From Reticulitermes lucifugus (taxonomy: Eukaryota > Arthropoda > Insecta > Blattodea > Rhinotermitidae), in the NCBI GenBank assembly GCA_026260175.1, contig JAKCWW010008999.1, forward strand, positions 1,047-24,812: a stretch of 23,766 bases of DNA, read 5' to 3'. A program made the position numbers and the translations under genes. Below, piece by piece: positions 10,430 through 19,752 of the stretch (position 1 is its first letter; each line of letters opens with the position of its first letter). Below the pieces are notes generated by a model. The model ran no database searches and was not told where the DNA came from. It saw nothing but the letters and a program-made list of their open reading frames with translations.

Positions 10430-10572
10430 AAGTTCAAAGCCACGAAAAGACTCTCTATACAACTTAACAGTGGTGGTGTTGGCATCAATTGCTTTGCATG
10501 GCAACACAGCTTCATTGCCTTCCTTGACAATTATGGTGTTATTGGTAGGAGTAACAAGCAAGCGTCCTGTGT
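10430..10572 (-). CDS. Pvr: Receptor exon: N-half of second Ig domain (Ig-B)
   Basis: A 143-nt exon with acceptor tttattcag above 10572 and donor GTGAGC below 10430. It completes a split codon with AC, adds 47 codons and leaves in phase 0. It opens T-G-R-L-L-V, reaches E-G-N-E-A-V-L-P-C (first disulphide Cys) and then T-T-T-V-K-L-Y. The order D/N-T-G-R, then V-x-P-C, then T-V-T/K-L without a Trp is what the second Ig domain of VEGF receptors shows, and is the best single reason for the Pvr call. Sequons N-N-T and N-T-T are present. Its partner is the exon at 5713-5962. Joining to the preceding exon (12861-13071) makes an AAC codon. Confidence 0.8.
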
Positions 10573-10644
10573 CTGAATAAAAGAAAAACAAATAAAATTA
10601 CTTCAGTTTTAAAGGATTCTAATGATGGTACATGGTGACTGTTG

Positions 10645-10885
10645 TGTCTGAAATTTTGGACATTGCCCTTTGTTTCGGGCTGAAAATCCCACAATATTTC
10701 GAAGGTTGGATCTGCATCCACCTTCAGGTGGGTTGGCAAAGGGGAGAATGTACTCTGGTGGGCCCATTGGAAATAGTCTCAATCCCTGGACATGTCCACA
10801 TGAACATGGAGGCAGATCCAGCCTCCAAAATACTGTAGATGTTTTAGCTTCAGATGATGGACAATGTCCAAAATATCAGAAATGA
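10645..10885. repeat. Foldback element, arms about 75-80 bp
   Basis: The left arm (10645-10720) and the reverse complement of the right arm (10807-10885) share ATTTTGGACATTG, an ATATTT/GTATTT block and GGTTGGATCTGC/GGCTGGATCTGC, by eye about 70 percent alike. About 85 bp separate the arms. No protein is encoded. It looks like an old foldback MITE in the intron upstream of the 10430-10572 exon. Confidence 0.65.
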
Positions 10886-10999
10886 CAAAGAGCAAACTTA
10901 CTGTACAGTATTCCAACTTAGAATGCAGTATCCAAAAATTAATTATGTTAACCTCTTAAACCAGTCTCTGTATTACCAAACACTGGAAGTGTGTAAGGG

Positions 11000-11750
11000 T
11001 GGTCAAAATTTTAAATCTGTATGGGAATTGTCAAAGAGTCAGAAATTATCAAAATCTTTCAACAAACCCTATATCAAAGCTTATGTCTGGTGCGCTTTTA
11101 ATTCTTGGAGATCTCTAATAGGAGATCACAGACCTTTGATGCTGGCAGGAAAGTTTAAGAGACTCGGCCACTAATGTACATTGACACCTAACTCAACTAA
11201 CTTACTAACTCCATGAGGAACAGTCCTTCTTAAAAAGCTAACAGGTCCTCAACTAGTCAAGAAATTCCCCACATTTTATGGAACCCAAGGGTTCATTAGC
11301 GTACTCACAACAGCCCACCACTTATCCCTAACCTGAGCCAGATAAATCCAATCCACACCCTCCCATCCTATTTAAGATCCATTTTAATATTATCCTTCCA
11401 TCTATGCCTTCATCTTCCAAGTGATCTCTTAACCGTACATTTTCCCATCAAGACCCTGTATGTGGCTCTATTTTCCCCCACATGTGCCATATGTCCGACC
11501 CATCTCCTCTTGATTTTATCACCCAAATAATATTTTGTGAGGAGTATGAATCATACAGCTCTTCATTATGCAGTCTCCTCCAGTCTCCTGTTACCATCTC
11601 CCTCTTAGGCCAAATATCGTCCCCTAGCATCCTATTCTCGAACACCTTCAGCCTATGTTCTTCCCTTGTTGTGAGAGACCAAGTTCCTCACCCACACAAA
11701 ACAACATGCAAAATAATAGATGTTAACCCAGCAGACAAAAACACATGACA
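11000..11750 (-). pseudogene. LINE reverse-transcriptase C-terminal fragment (family 2, copy 1)
   Basis: Minus-strand 3' fragment of a second LINE family. Near 11720 it begins with the block before the conserved L-Y-G-C-E-T-W motif, now broken. F-E-N-R-M-L-G then leads to W-R-R-L-H-N-E-E-L-Y-D-S-Y-S-S and N-I-I-W-V-I-K-S-R, and frameshifted remains of the tail follow (G-R-I-I-L-K-W-I-L, the K-M-D-L region). The non-coding tail probably runs on toward 11000. Similar to the fragment at 18.1-18.5 kb. It has several frameshifts and stops. Confidence 0.8.
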
Positions 11751-12141
11751 CAGAAAGTATATATTCTCTTAAAAGCACATGATTACACTGACTCACATTC
11801 TTAAAAATATTTTGGAGTACTAATCAAATGAAGAGAAAGGCACATTTCATACTAAATAAAAGCAAAGTTGCCCTTGCACTTAATTAAGCATGATGGTGTG
11901 AATGTATACAGAGGCATGGAGGTACAGCTCCATGTATTTTTAGCTTCGGCACTAGATGCAGTTAAGTGGTCAGCTTCATATCCTGACCACTTTACCCCCT
12001 GGGGAAGAGCCGTGGGTACCCACTGAATAAGGAGCTGGGTTGGCCCCAAAGATGGCCTGGACTCTGTGGGGAAGAGGACATCTTCTGCCCTTGCCAGAAA
12101 TCAAACCACAATTCCTCACCCACCTAGCCAATAGCCTAGAC

Positions 12142-12750
12142 CAGTGGTATTCAACCTGGGGTATGCATACCCCCGGGGGTACGCGAAGACATCTTAGGGG
12201 TACGTAAAATTAAAAAAAAATATATTATTTCATGATAAAACACTGAATAATCAGGGCCAGATTTAGGGTTAGCCACAAGAAACTCAGACGTAAGGACATG
12301 CGATTTGGGAGAACCATTTTTTCTCTCTCTCCTTTATGCGATTTTTATCTGGGCGGCTAGTTTCATTTTATCCCACATAGTGCGTCGGAACGTGACTGAA
12401 CACTATTGGGCGGAATTAACGTTTTCCCTAATACTGTTTTTCACTTCTTTTAACCATGCAATGAAGCTACTTCAAAATATTGTTGGGGCAATAAACAAAC
12501 AGACGCACTGCTTCATATTACCTTGTTCTTTGATAATTGCCGCTGCCGTTATTTAATAGCTTGATTCTCCTTTTTCTCATTTGAAACATATTATTCAATA
12601 CATTATTTTGGATGTAATTTATTTAATTTATTTTAGATGTAGATTATAGACTNNNNNNNNNNNNAATTATGCACCAACAACTTTGGGGGTACAAAGTTGA
12701 AGAGAAATTATACCTGGGGGTACGCGAACAAAAAAGGTTGAATACCACTG
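12142..12750. mobile_element. Non-autonomous hAT element with 8-bp target duplication
   Basis: The left end starts CAGTGGTATTCAACCTGGGG and the reverse complement of the right end starts CAGTGGTATTCAACCTTTTT. Further in, both ends carry GGGGGTACGCGAA or its complement. The flanks are a perfect 8-bp duplication, GCCTAGAC at 12134-12141 and 12751-12758. C-A-G-type ends and an 8-bp duplication define hAT elements. The 609 bp include 12 unknown bases at 12653-12664. An open frame at 12305-12556 shows no transposase motif, so the copy is non-autonomous. Confidence 0.93.
12653..12664. other. Assembly gap (12 N)
   Basis: Twelve undetermined bases inside the hAT element; true gap length unknown. Confidence 0.99.
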
Positions 12751-12860
12751 GCCTAGACAATCCTATGACATAAAAAGTCTTGGCATTCCATAATCATGTT
12801 CAAAGCAATGATTAAAATGGAGGAACAATGACATACATCTAAACTCTGTGAAGTACTTAC

Positions 12861-13071
12861 TGACATCCAAAGTGAATATTAGGTAATCTGAGCCTGTCCA
12901 TCTGAATCTTGTGTCATAGGTGTAGCGTGATGAGTTGTAAAACTCTCTCATGTCTATTCCTCTGCACCTGAAGGTATCAATATCACGTGTAGTCACAGGG
13001 TCCAAAACAAACCCCACGCTGGGGTCAAACGTCACAGTCTGATTGCGATATGGCTGTTTTCCCACGTAAAT
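12861..13071 (-). CDS. Pvr: Receptor exon: C-half of first visible Ig domain (Ig-A)
   Basis: A 211-nt exon with acceptor ctgattcag above 13071 and donor GTAAGT below 12861. It begins in phase 0, encodes 70 codons and leaves one base (phase 1). It completes the Ig domain begun at 16369-16508. F-D-P-S-V-G-F-V-L-D leads to R-D-I-D-T-F-R-C, the D-x-x-x-C signature with the second Cys, and it ends Y-L-I-F-T-L-D-V. Sequons N-Q-T and N-S-S suggest an extracellular glycoprotein. The stretch after the Cys (Y-N-S-S-R-Y-T-Y-D-T-R-F-R-W) is longer than in the Ig-B C-half, so the F-G loop is probably extended. Confidence 0.8.
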
Positions 13072-14479
13072 CTGAATCAGAGAAATAACAATAAACAATC
13101 GGGAGAGGAGTATCTGAAGGTTAAATAGCCTACAGTTGCTCTAGGGCCCTGGGGTCAAAGAAGGACTAGTCTCAATGCAATTACTGTGAAGGACTACAAA
13201 AGTGAAAATCAGCCATTCATGCTGTTCTTGAAACCACCCACCTACTACCTTTAATACACCACCAACGTGGTTTGACCCATCCAGGCCATTACCCAGGAGT
13301 TTAATGTAATACAAGAGGAAGTATCATAGGTTTATATATATGACTGTATGACAGTACAGCGTACATTAACACAGTAGCTTCATACTGGGCCAGGCCTGGT
13401 CACCTATTACAAACATGTTAATGGAGGAAAAAGCAGGACCGAGCAGAGCAGGTACTTGACTCTGCCCACCAACCCTCTTCTCTCGCCACCAGCTATGATG
13501 GACAGGTATATCATGATGCAGACAGATTTCAGAGCGAGTCAGTTCCCTAATGACGAGGACATTGGTTTACTAGCCTGACACGATTGCTAGTCCGAGAATA
13601 TTGTATTGAATCTAGTCATCATGAAAGCTTTAAATTATGCATAACATAATTTCAGCTAAAATAATTTAATACATGGTTTAAAAACTTGATGTAATTTTTC
13701 ATCTTAATAAATAATGCTGAAAAGACTGCTGCTTCCAAGGTAGCTTCATGCACGCGCGCGCACGTGTGTTTGCAATACACTTTCGTTGGAGGCCCTATTA
13801 ACAAATCATTAGCGATTCCTGTGAAGACTGAAATTCATAAGGGCCTATTAATATTTGCTGGGTAAATATCCAGAGAATTTGGGATTTAGACAAGAAAAAT
13901 ATGCTCAAATGCTCCTACTGTTGTAAACTTGTAGATAATGTAAATACAGTAATGTATACAGAGCCTTATGTCTTGAATTTGATGTTAATTTAACCCCACA
14001 CCCATTCTTCCCACCTGACCATTGCCAAGATATAGAAACTATTACTCAAATGCTAAGCAACATCTGCCTCATGCAATCTGACGACAGCCTGAATAGAAAT
14101 ACAAAGTGTTGGCAGATGTTATCACAATCTTAGCTAGGATATTACAGGTAGACGTTTCCCTGTAGTAGCAAGACAATGAAACACATATTTTACATGCTTT
14201 ACGCACTGTAATGTGACACTGAAAACAACATGAAATTATTCATGTTGTCAACTTTTGTGTTACACCACACAGCCTAGTATGTGGCACACCTAGTCCAATG
14301 GAGGTACAGAAAGCTACATATTCTGTTCAAATCCTGACTTGCTCACTCTGCTATAGACTATCTGTGTACGATCCTGCTCTACTGAAATTATGATGGCTGT
14401 ACTGAAAGTAATGAGCATGATTATATTATGTTAAAACAAAGGTCTATGTATAAAACTGATATTTTTGTCAGTAACATGA
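13072..14479. other. Intron, nothing recognised
   Basis: Part of the 3.3-kb intron splitting Ig-A. No exon or named repeat. At 13747-13769 there is a 23-base strictly alternating purine-pyrimidine run (CG and CA/TG steps). Confidence 0.45.
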
Positions 14480-15205
14480 GATGTTCTGTTACTTTTCCAC
14501 AAAATCTCCATTATGACCCACACATTCCTGCTGGCACTGTATATGCTTGTAACATGTTGCTGCAGATGAAGTCCATTTCAGCATTCTGTAACCACGTACA
14601 CACAGCTCAATGGACTGTTGCATCATTCTCATAGTGCTGGCCTTCAACAGGTTGCAGTCTGCGAGGAGACCAAGATTGGACTATTGGAAGGATGGGGGAG
14701 AACTGATCAGACATACATACTGTTCAACTGCCCAAGTCATCAGCCATGCAGTGGAAGGTTGTGCGCTGTTGTGTTGAAGAATGATGTCTCTTCATATTGA
14801 TGTATTTACTAGAATGCTTGTTGTGAAGTAAATGTTACAGTTTCTGCAATATCTACATGTAGTAAGCAGCACCAACGTTTTCCCCTCTGGTCACAGAATC
14901 AACCAGTGTGCACCCCTTGGTACCACAAATGCCAATAAGTTGACTGGCCAGGAGTACCATTCTGTCTTTTTCTTCTTTGCAGATGTGACATACTGCTACT
15001 CCATGCTTTCAACACTGGTATTGATATTCAGTAGGTATTCATTACCCTTAGCAGCATAACAGCGTGTGTTTCAAGAAGCTGTGACGCTGCATTAATGTGT
15101 GCACTGGTGTGTTCATCCACTAACAAGTGTGGAACCCAATGGCAACAAACTTCCCTGTATCCCAAAGCCAGCATCATCTTCTGCATTGCACTGCGTTATC
15201 AGTGA
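14480..15205 (-). pseudogene. mariner transposase relic 4
   Basis: Minus-strand mariner remains covering the middle and end of the transposase. M-L-A-L-G-Y-R-E-V-C-C-H-W-V-P-H-L-L near 15190 is a hallmark block; then I-N-A-A-S-Q-L-L-E; then I-I-L-Q-H-N-S-A-Q-P, where the second catalytic Asp is Asn; then G-Q-H-Y-E-N-D-A-T-V, A-V-C-T-W-L-Q-N-A-E and the natural end N-G-D-F-V-E-K with a TAA stop. The HTH region is missing above 15205 and several frameshifts are present. The region around 15115-15205 shares sequence with relic 1 near 2760-2850, so the two belong to related subfamilies. Confidence 0.82.
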
Positions 15206-16368
15206 ATCTGGTTTGTGCAATGTGCACAGAATCAGAATACAGCAATCAAATTTCAGTCTAGCAAACTAAACTGTGATTTATACATTAGCATCCACAGAAT
15301 TCTGGGTATGCACGCCATGACACCAAACGAATTAGTTTGCAAAATTTCAAATTATAGGCCTACGAATAACCTGAATATCAAGAGTCATGTATTTCAAGCG
15401 CTACTGTGTTATCACTAATAAAAGTCCTGTGTTAATCTTCAGTGTATGCATGGTAGAAGACACAAAGTGACTCTTACAGATTGCACAAACTTATCTCCAG
15501 CTGAACTCATTAAACATGTCATAATTATTGCATCACATTCTTGATTATCTGTAAGTAGCACTGCAGAAAACCCAGTTTATCCACTGAGATCCAAGTCTCT
15601 TATCCAAACTGAAGCTAGAAATCTCCATCAAAGACCCCTGAGAAAAGGGTTCAGATTACAGACTAGTAAGAAAGATGACATAATACAGCAAATGGGCACA
15701 TAGTTCAGAGGGATATACTCCTCCATTCTACATGGTTTTGACATTCAGACACACTCTTCTCTTGGACTTTGTCCATCTGCAACACATTTCAGAAGCTGGC
15801 TCTACTTCTGTTCTCAGGTGACTGGGATCAGGAAATGCACCTACCATGATGCACCCCTTAGAAGGAGCTACTCTCAGTCAATGGGCCTTGCCCCTGATCT
15901 TTCTAAGGGGTCCACCAGGGAATGTGTCTTAACAGTATCATCTGATGTATGGTCGAGAAAATTATGATGTCTCACATTATATGTTTCTTCCTGCCTTATT
16001 TTGTTAGAACAGTTGACTGGTGTAATTTTTCCATCCATTCAAAATACTGTAGGAACCTTATGACTGTAATCACCACTGTCATCTTTCAACGTACTAAATT
16101 ACCACTTACCTCCATTCTTACTGTTCCTTTCAAGCACATTACTTTTGTCTTTCTGACACTCAATTCTGTCACTGAAATTGTTTATAATTTCACATACTAC
16201 ATTCTTCAAAGTATGTACCTTAATCAATTTGGCCCAATTTATGCAAACACTACAACCAAAGCAACCATCAAAACAAAATTAAATCACTGTTTTTCACCAT
16301 TGGTATACCACATATACAACCAAGTTGTCTCAAAATGTGTTTAATTCTGCACATACAGTAGCACTTAC
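15206..16368. other. Intron, nothing recognised
   Basis: Right after the donor of the Ig-A N-half exon. No exon or named repeat. CCCCTTAGAAG near 15853 and CTTTCTAAGGGG near 15898 could form a weak hairpin. Confidence 0.4.
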
Positions 16369-16508
16369 CCTTTCCATAGACCAGGAATATTCTCCCTTAT
16401 ATAATGTCATATTTACTTCATTGCTGGCTGGCCGACATGGCAACACTGCTTTCTCATTCACAATGGCAACAATATTAGTTTCTTTGGGAGAGAGGATAAG
16501 ATCACTGT
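16369..16508 (-). CDS. Pvr: Receptor exon: N-half of first visible Ig domain (Ig-A)
   Basis: A 140-nt exon with acceptor ttttttgacag above 16508 and donor GTAAGT below 16369. It completes a split codon with AC, adds 46 codons and ends in phase 0. S-D-L-I-L-S-P-K-E-T-N leads to N-E-K-A-V-L-P-C (first Cys), then V-N-M-T-L-Y with a sequon, and it ends Y-S-W-S-M-E-R. The Cys neighbourhood and missing Trp match the other two N-half exons and the VEGF-receptor second Ig domain. A second AG four bases downstream (before 16504) would break the frame relation seen in the sister exons, so 16508 is preferred. The exon feeding this one was not found in the window. Its first half is repeated twice more just upstream in decayed form. 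Confidence 0.78.
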
Positions 16509-16810
16509 CTGTCAAAAAAGAAAGGGAAAGAGAGCTATATAAACATCACAGTAGCCATGGCAACAATGCTTTCTCATTCTCAGAGGCAACAATATTGGTT
16601 TCTTTGGGAGATGGTATAATATCACTTTGTGTCAAAAACAAATGGTGGGGGGCATTGAGAAATGTATTTTATTAACATCAAAATAGCCATGGCAACAGTG
16701 CTTTCTCATTCTAGTAAGCAACAATACTGGTTTCTTTGGGAGAGTGCATAAGATCACTGTCTGTCAAAAAAAGGGAGAGAGAACTCTATATTATTAACAT
16801 CACAGTAGCC
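16436..16810 (-). repeat. Tandem triplication of exon start plus splice acceptor
   Basis: Three adjacent units begin on the plus strand at the word CATGGCAAC: 16436, 16556 and 16688 (periods 120 and 132). Each holds the first half of the Ig-A exon up to the Cys codon, the acceptor region and a piece of upstream intron ending AACATCA(C/A)A(G/A)TAGC. The left unit is the live exon start. In the middle unit the acceptor GACAG is GACAC and the V-L-P-C Cys reads Trp. In the right unit GACAG is intact, but an in-frame TAG follows I-V-A-Y and the Cys also reads Trp. The two extra units lack the exon's second half and donor, so they cannot act as whole exons. Confidence 0.88.
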
Positions 16811-17053
16811 TTACAGTATGTTGATGTACGTAAGTAATTCACGTCATGCTTGAAAAACATTCATGGCAGAAAATTTATTCTTGGACAATTCATTTCCCAA
16901 CTCAGCACAGATAAGACACAAGCGTACAAAACTTAACTCTTAATTAATTTAAGCCCAGAAGATTCAAACTCTCATTATTTCCTCAAATAATAGAACAAGA
17001 ACATAAGAAAAATATTTTTATCTAATCAAGATTTTTGGCTTTTGCAGCAGTGC

Positions 17054-17266
17054 AATTGAGGTCTTCGCCCTCTTGAATATGATGCCACATCACTGGGCGA
17101 TTGGTGCTCAATGTTAGTGTAGTGGTTCTTAAACTGCTGAATGTCCATTGTCATTCTTCACTGCACATTCCACTCTTTACGACAAGATCACTACACTGTC
17201 TCGAATGTTGGGCACCAGTCACCCAGTATGACAGCACCATATCTCAGAAAAATCAAGACCTCATAT
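17054..17266. repeat. Foldback element, arms about 70-80 bp
   Basis: The left arm (17054-17125) and the reverse complement of the right arm (17188-17266) share, in order, CACTACACT, a block around ATTGAGCACC/GTTGGGCACC, CA(A/G)TC(G/A)CCCAGT, a CATAT(T/C)TC block and GACCTCA. Similarity is moderate with small gaps. The spacer is about 60 bp. No protein is encoded. Likely an old foldback MITE. Confidence 0.6.
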
Positions 17267-18091
17267 TCATATCTAGCAGATTTTTGCAGCATGAGTGTTG
17301 TCATACAACATTTGCACTGGTGGCTACAAGAAAGAGCATATGCTATTTTTTTTTGCTTACAACATTACTGTGCTAATTCACTTACTTAATGTTCGTACTA
17401 GAATTTCAAGTCCAGTTTTACCAGTCTGAGCACTCCAGACAACGTTTAAAATGTATTTCTATACAACAAAATTGTGTTTCAATCTATGTGTCTGTTATGC
17501 TTTGTAATACAAACAAAACTATTGAATACTGAAATGTTTAGTATAGTAAGTACTTTCAAATAAAAAGTGGAATGTCAAAATGCCTGGAATGGGGTTTCTA
17601 AAATTTTGTATTTGTTACACTCTGTCATGATAAATGATAAGTTTGGAAGGAAAATGGTACAGGGCTAAAATGACTGCTTTCAAGAACCAGCCTACATGTC
17701 TGACATCTGCCATAGGATTCTCAAAAATATGTGCTGAATTCACGCAGTAGAATGGAAGAAGAAAACATAATATATGTAGCATAAATAATACATAAAATGT
17801 ACAAAAAAAGGTTAATTATTAGGCACAGGGAGTTTAAAACTATTTTCACAAGAAATGTATCTTCCAAATAAGAGACAAAATATTGATTAAATTCACATAA
17901 TCAGATTGTTATTTAAACTTCAATGAGCACTCGATAGTTTGCATAAAGTAAGTAAAATTTATTGTGCATTCCACTTTGTAAGCAAAAGGATTATTACAGC
18001 AAAAATGTTTCCCATTTGTGAGCATATTACTACAGCCAGTACATAATTTAATCTGAGTTATGAATACATCTCATAATATTACAGCTGCAAC
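17267..18091. other. Non-coding, nothing recognised
   Basis: AT-rich sequence without exon or named repeat. It ends against a short TTTA microsatellite at about 18092-18113. Confidence 0.4.
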
Positions 18092-18113
18092 CCATTTATT
18101 TATTTATTTATTT
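18092..18113. repeat. (TTTA)n microsatellite
   Basis: About five tandem TTTA units at the 3' border of the LINE fragment; possibly the remains of that element's terminal repeat. Confidence 0.7.
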
Positions 18114-18480
18114 AATGTTATTCTCCTATCTATACCTAAATCTCCAAACTGGTACCATCCCTTGAGGCTATCAGACTACAATCTGCACACATTTCTCAGC
18201 TCTCTCATGCATGCTAAATGACATGCCCACTTCATAATACTTGATTTGTCCACACCCAAAAATATTTGACACATAACACAAATTATGAGCTTCTCGTTAT
18301 GCAGTACTATCCACAATCCTGCCACTTCCTCTCTCAAAGGTCCAGATATTCTTTGCTGCACCCTTTTCTCAAAAATGTATAACTTACACTCTTCACTTAG
18401 GGTAAAAAACCAAGTTTCACACCCATATGAAACAACAAAACAACAGCTAATATTATACATTTGTACGGGCATATCCTCAG
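18114..18480 (-). pseudogene. LINE reverse-transcriptase C-terminal fragment (family 2, copy 2)
   Basis: Minus-strand LINE tail. V-S-Y-G-C-E-T-W is the conserved block before the C-terminal region. It is followed by L-S-E-E-C-K-L-Y-I-F-E-K-R-V, G-P-L-R-E-E-V-A-G-L-W and L-H-N-E-K-L-I, then W-A-C-H-L-A-C-M-R-E-L-R-N-V-C-R-L and a stop. The first 100-odd codons stay open, and a degraded R-R-I-T-L-N remnant of the R-W-E-D-N-I-K motif follows. It is the same region and family as the fragment at 11.0-11.75 kb. Confidence 0.82.
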
Positions 18481-18799
18481 GTTGTGGTCGAAAAGATGAG
18501 TTCAAGCTATGGAGGGTAGACATGAATATGTACAAAATAAGCAGTCATGGCCGCCCATCAATGGGCAGTCTTCAATTTTCGGAGTTGGGCAGGCTACTAA
18601 GAAACCCTCAAATGTAAAACTAATATGACTTCAGACTTTCCAAACCAGACACCCTTCTTTAACAGATGGCATTGTTGGAGCTTTAAATATGCAATGTTCT
18701 ATAACCTAGCCTTCAAAAACTAACACACAATTGACCTCACAAAAATAGAACAACCAGAATCATTTACAATGCAACTATTGTACTTTTACATGACCAAAT
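18481..18799. other. Non-coding, nothing recognised
   Basis: Short unassigned stretch between the LINE fragment and a SINE-like relic. Confidence 0.4.
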
Positions 18800-18975
18800 G
18801 GAAGGTATATCTCACAGAATGGACGAACCTGATGAGCACACACTATCCAATCCCAGGCCAGTCCATATGGGGTTTGTGGTAGATAAAGTGACACTGGGAC
18901 AGGATTTCCCTGAGTACTTTGCTTTCCCAATCAGTATTATTCTGCCAAAGCTCCATACTATTTCATGCTTCTACC
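18800..18975 (+). repeat. SINE-like relic (SINE family 2, copy 2)
   Basis: Plus-strand copy of the repeat also seen reversed at 4.81-4.99 kb. The aligned part runs from about 18868 (TGGGGTTTGTGG) to 18965 (CTCCATACTATTTC). The upstream part with CTGATGAGCACACACT may be the tRNA-like head but is not clear. One open frame here is a translation of the repeat, not a gene. Confidence 0.55.
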
Positions 18976-19752
18976 ACTGATTCTACATATACTTAGTAAC
19001 TGACATAACAATCAATAAAACAACAGAACGATATACTTTGGTAGAATCTCTACACAAAAAAATATAGTACATGTTCAATTTCATTACATGACAGAAATAC
19101 GAAAGACATAAGAAATTTTTCGATAATAAATTTTGAAAAATATGCAGCAATATGTCACCCATTTTACTTTAAGGAATGTGTACTGTAAAAAGCCTGGGAT
19201 CCCACATCTTAGAAAAGTGATGGTGTTGTAATTATTCTCCATGCACCTGTTAATTCGCCTGATAATTGCTTAATACAAAAGCTTTATTAAAAGTTTTATT
19301 AAATAATAAAGGGTGTTATGCTGAGTGTAATTGTTTGTTATTAATCATTTATATGGTGGTATTACTTACTGTGCAACGTCTGTACAATAAGATAAAGATC
19401 AGATGGCCTCTTAAAGTGTGTTTTTCAGTTTCCTGGTAGCAACTACTAACCGTTTAAAGGCCAATGGTAACCATACACACCACCTACTGTAACATTAAGA
19501 AACTCCACATTTTACCACAGCATATTTATGTGTTTTGTATGTTTCTCATGATACACCACTTACTTCCCTAAACAGCATTAACTGATTTACCTTCCTAAGG
19601 GAGACGGACTGTGTTGTCTTTGAAATGGGAACAGCATTTTTATACATAATTCAAACAATCGGTGTTCAGAGGGTTATGTTATGTGTAACAGCAACGAAGT
19701 ACTTGGCAGATACCTACATTAAATTCGTGCTTATAGAACAATCCATTACCAG
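18976..19752. other. Non-coding, nothing recognised
   Basis: AT-rich sequence without recognisable exon or repeat. Confidence 0.4.

Larger units (their letters stand above)
11861..12770 (-). repeat. SINE family 1, copy 2, split by a hAT element
   Basis: On the minus strand a tRNA-like head (GGCTATTGGCTAGGTGGG, then a degraded B-box GTGGTTTGATTTC) precedes a body with TAAAGTGGTCAGG and GCATCTAGTGCCGAAG, ending in CAACTTTGCTTTT. The 20.0-kb copy has the same order (GTGGTTTGATTCC, TAAAGAGGCCAGG, CTATCTAGTGCTGAGG, ACAACTTT). The SINE proper is about 300 bp (11861-12141 plus about 12751-12770); the rest is the hAT insert in its head. Confidence 0.75.

Noticed and set aside
12305-12556. Plus-strand frame with hydrophobic stretches inside the hAT element
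   Set aside because: No transposase or membrane-protein signature that holds up; the element is short and AT-rich.
13747-13769. Alternating purine-pyrimidine run (possible Z-DNA)
   Set aside because: Only 23 bases and in an intron; common near CA/TG microsatellites, so no function claimed.
15846-15912. Short inverted repeat (CCCCTTAGAA with TTCTAAGGGG)
   Set aside because: Arms are about 10 bp and 40 bp apart; easily chance in a window this size.
16325-16675. Plus-strand open frame with internal repeats
   Set aside because: Antisense reading of the Ig-A exon and its tandem copies.
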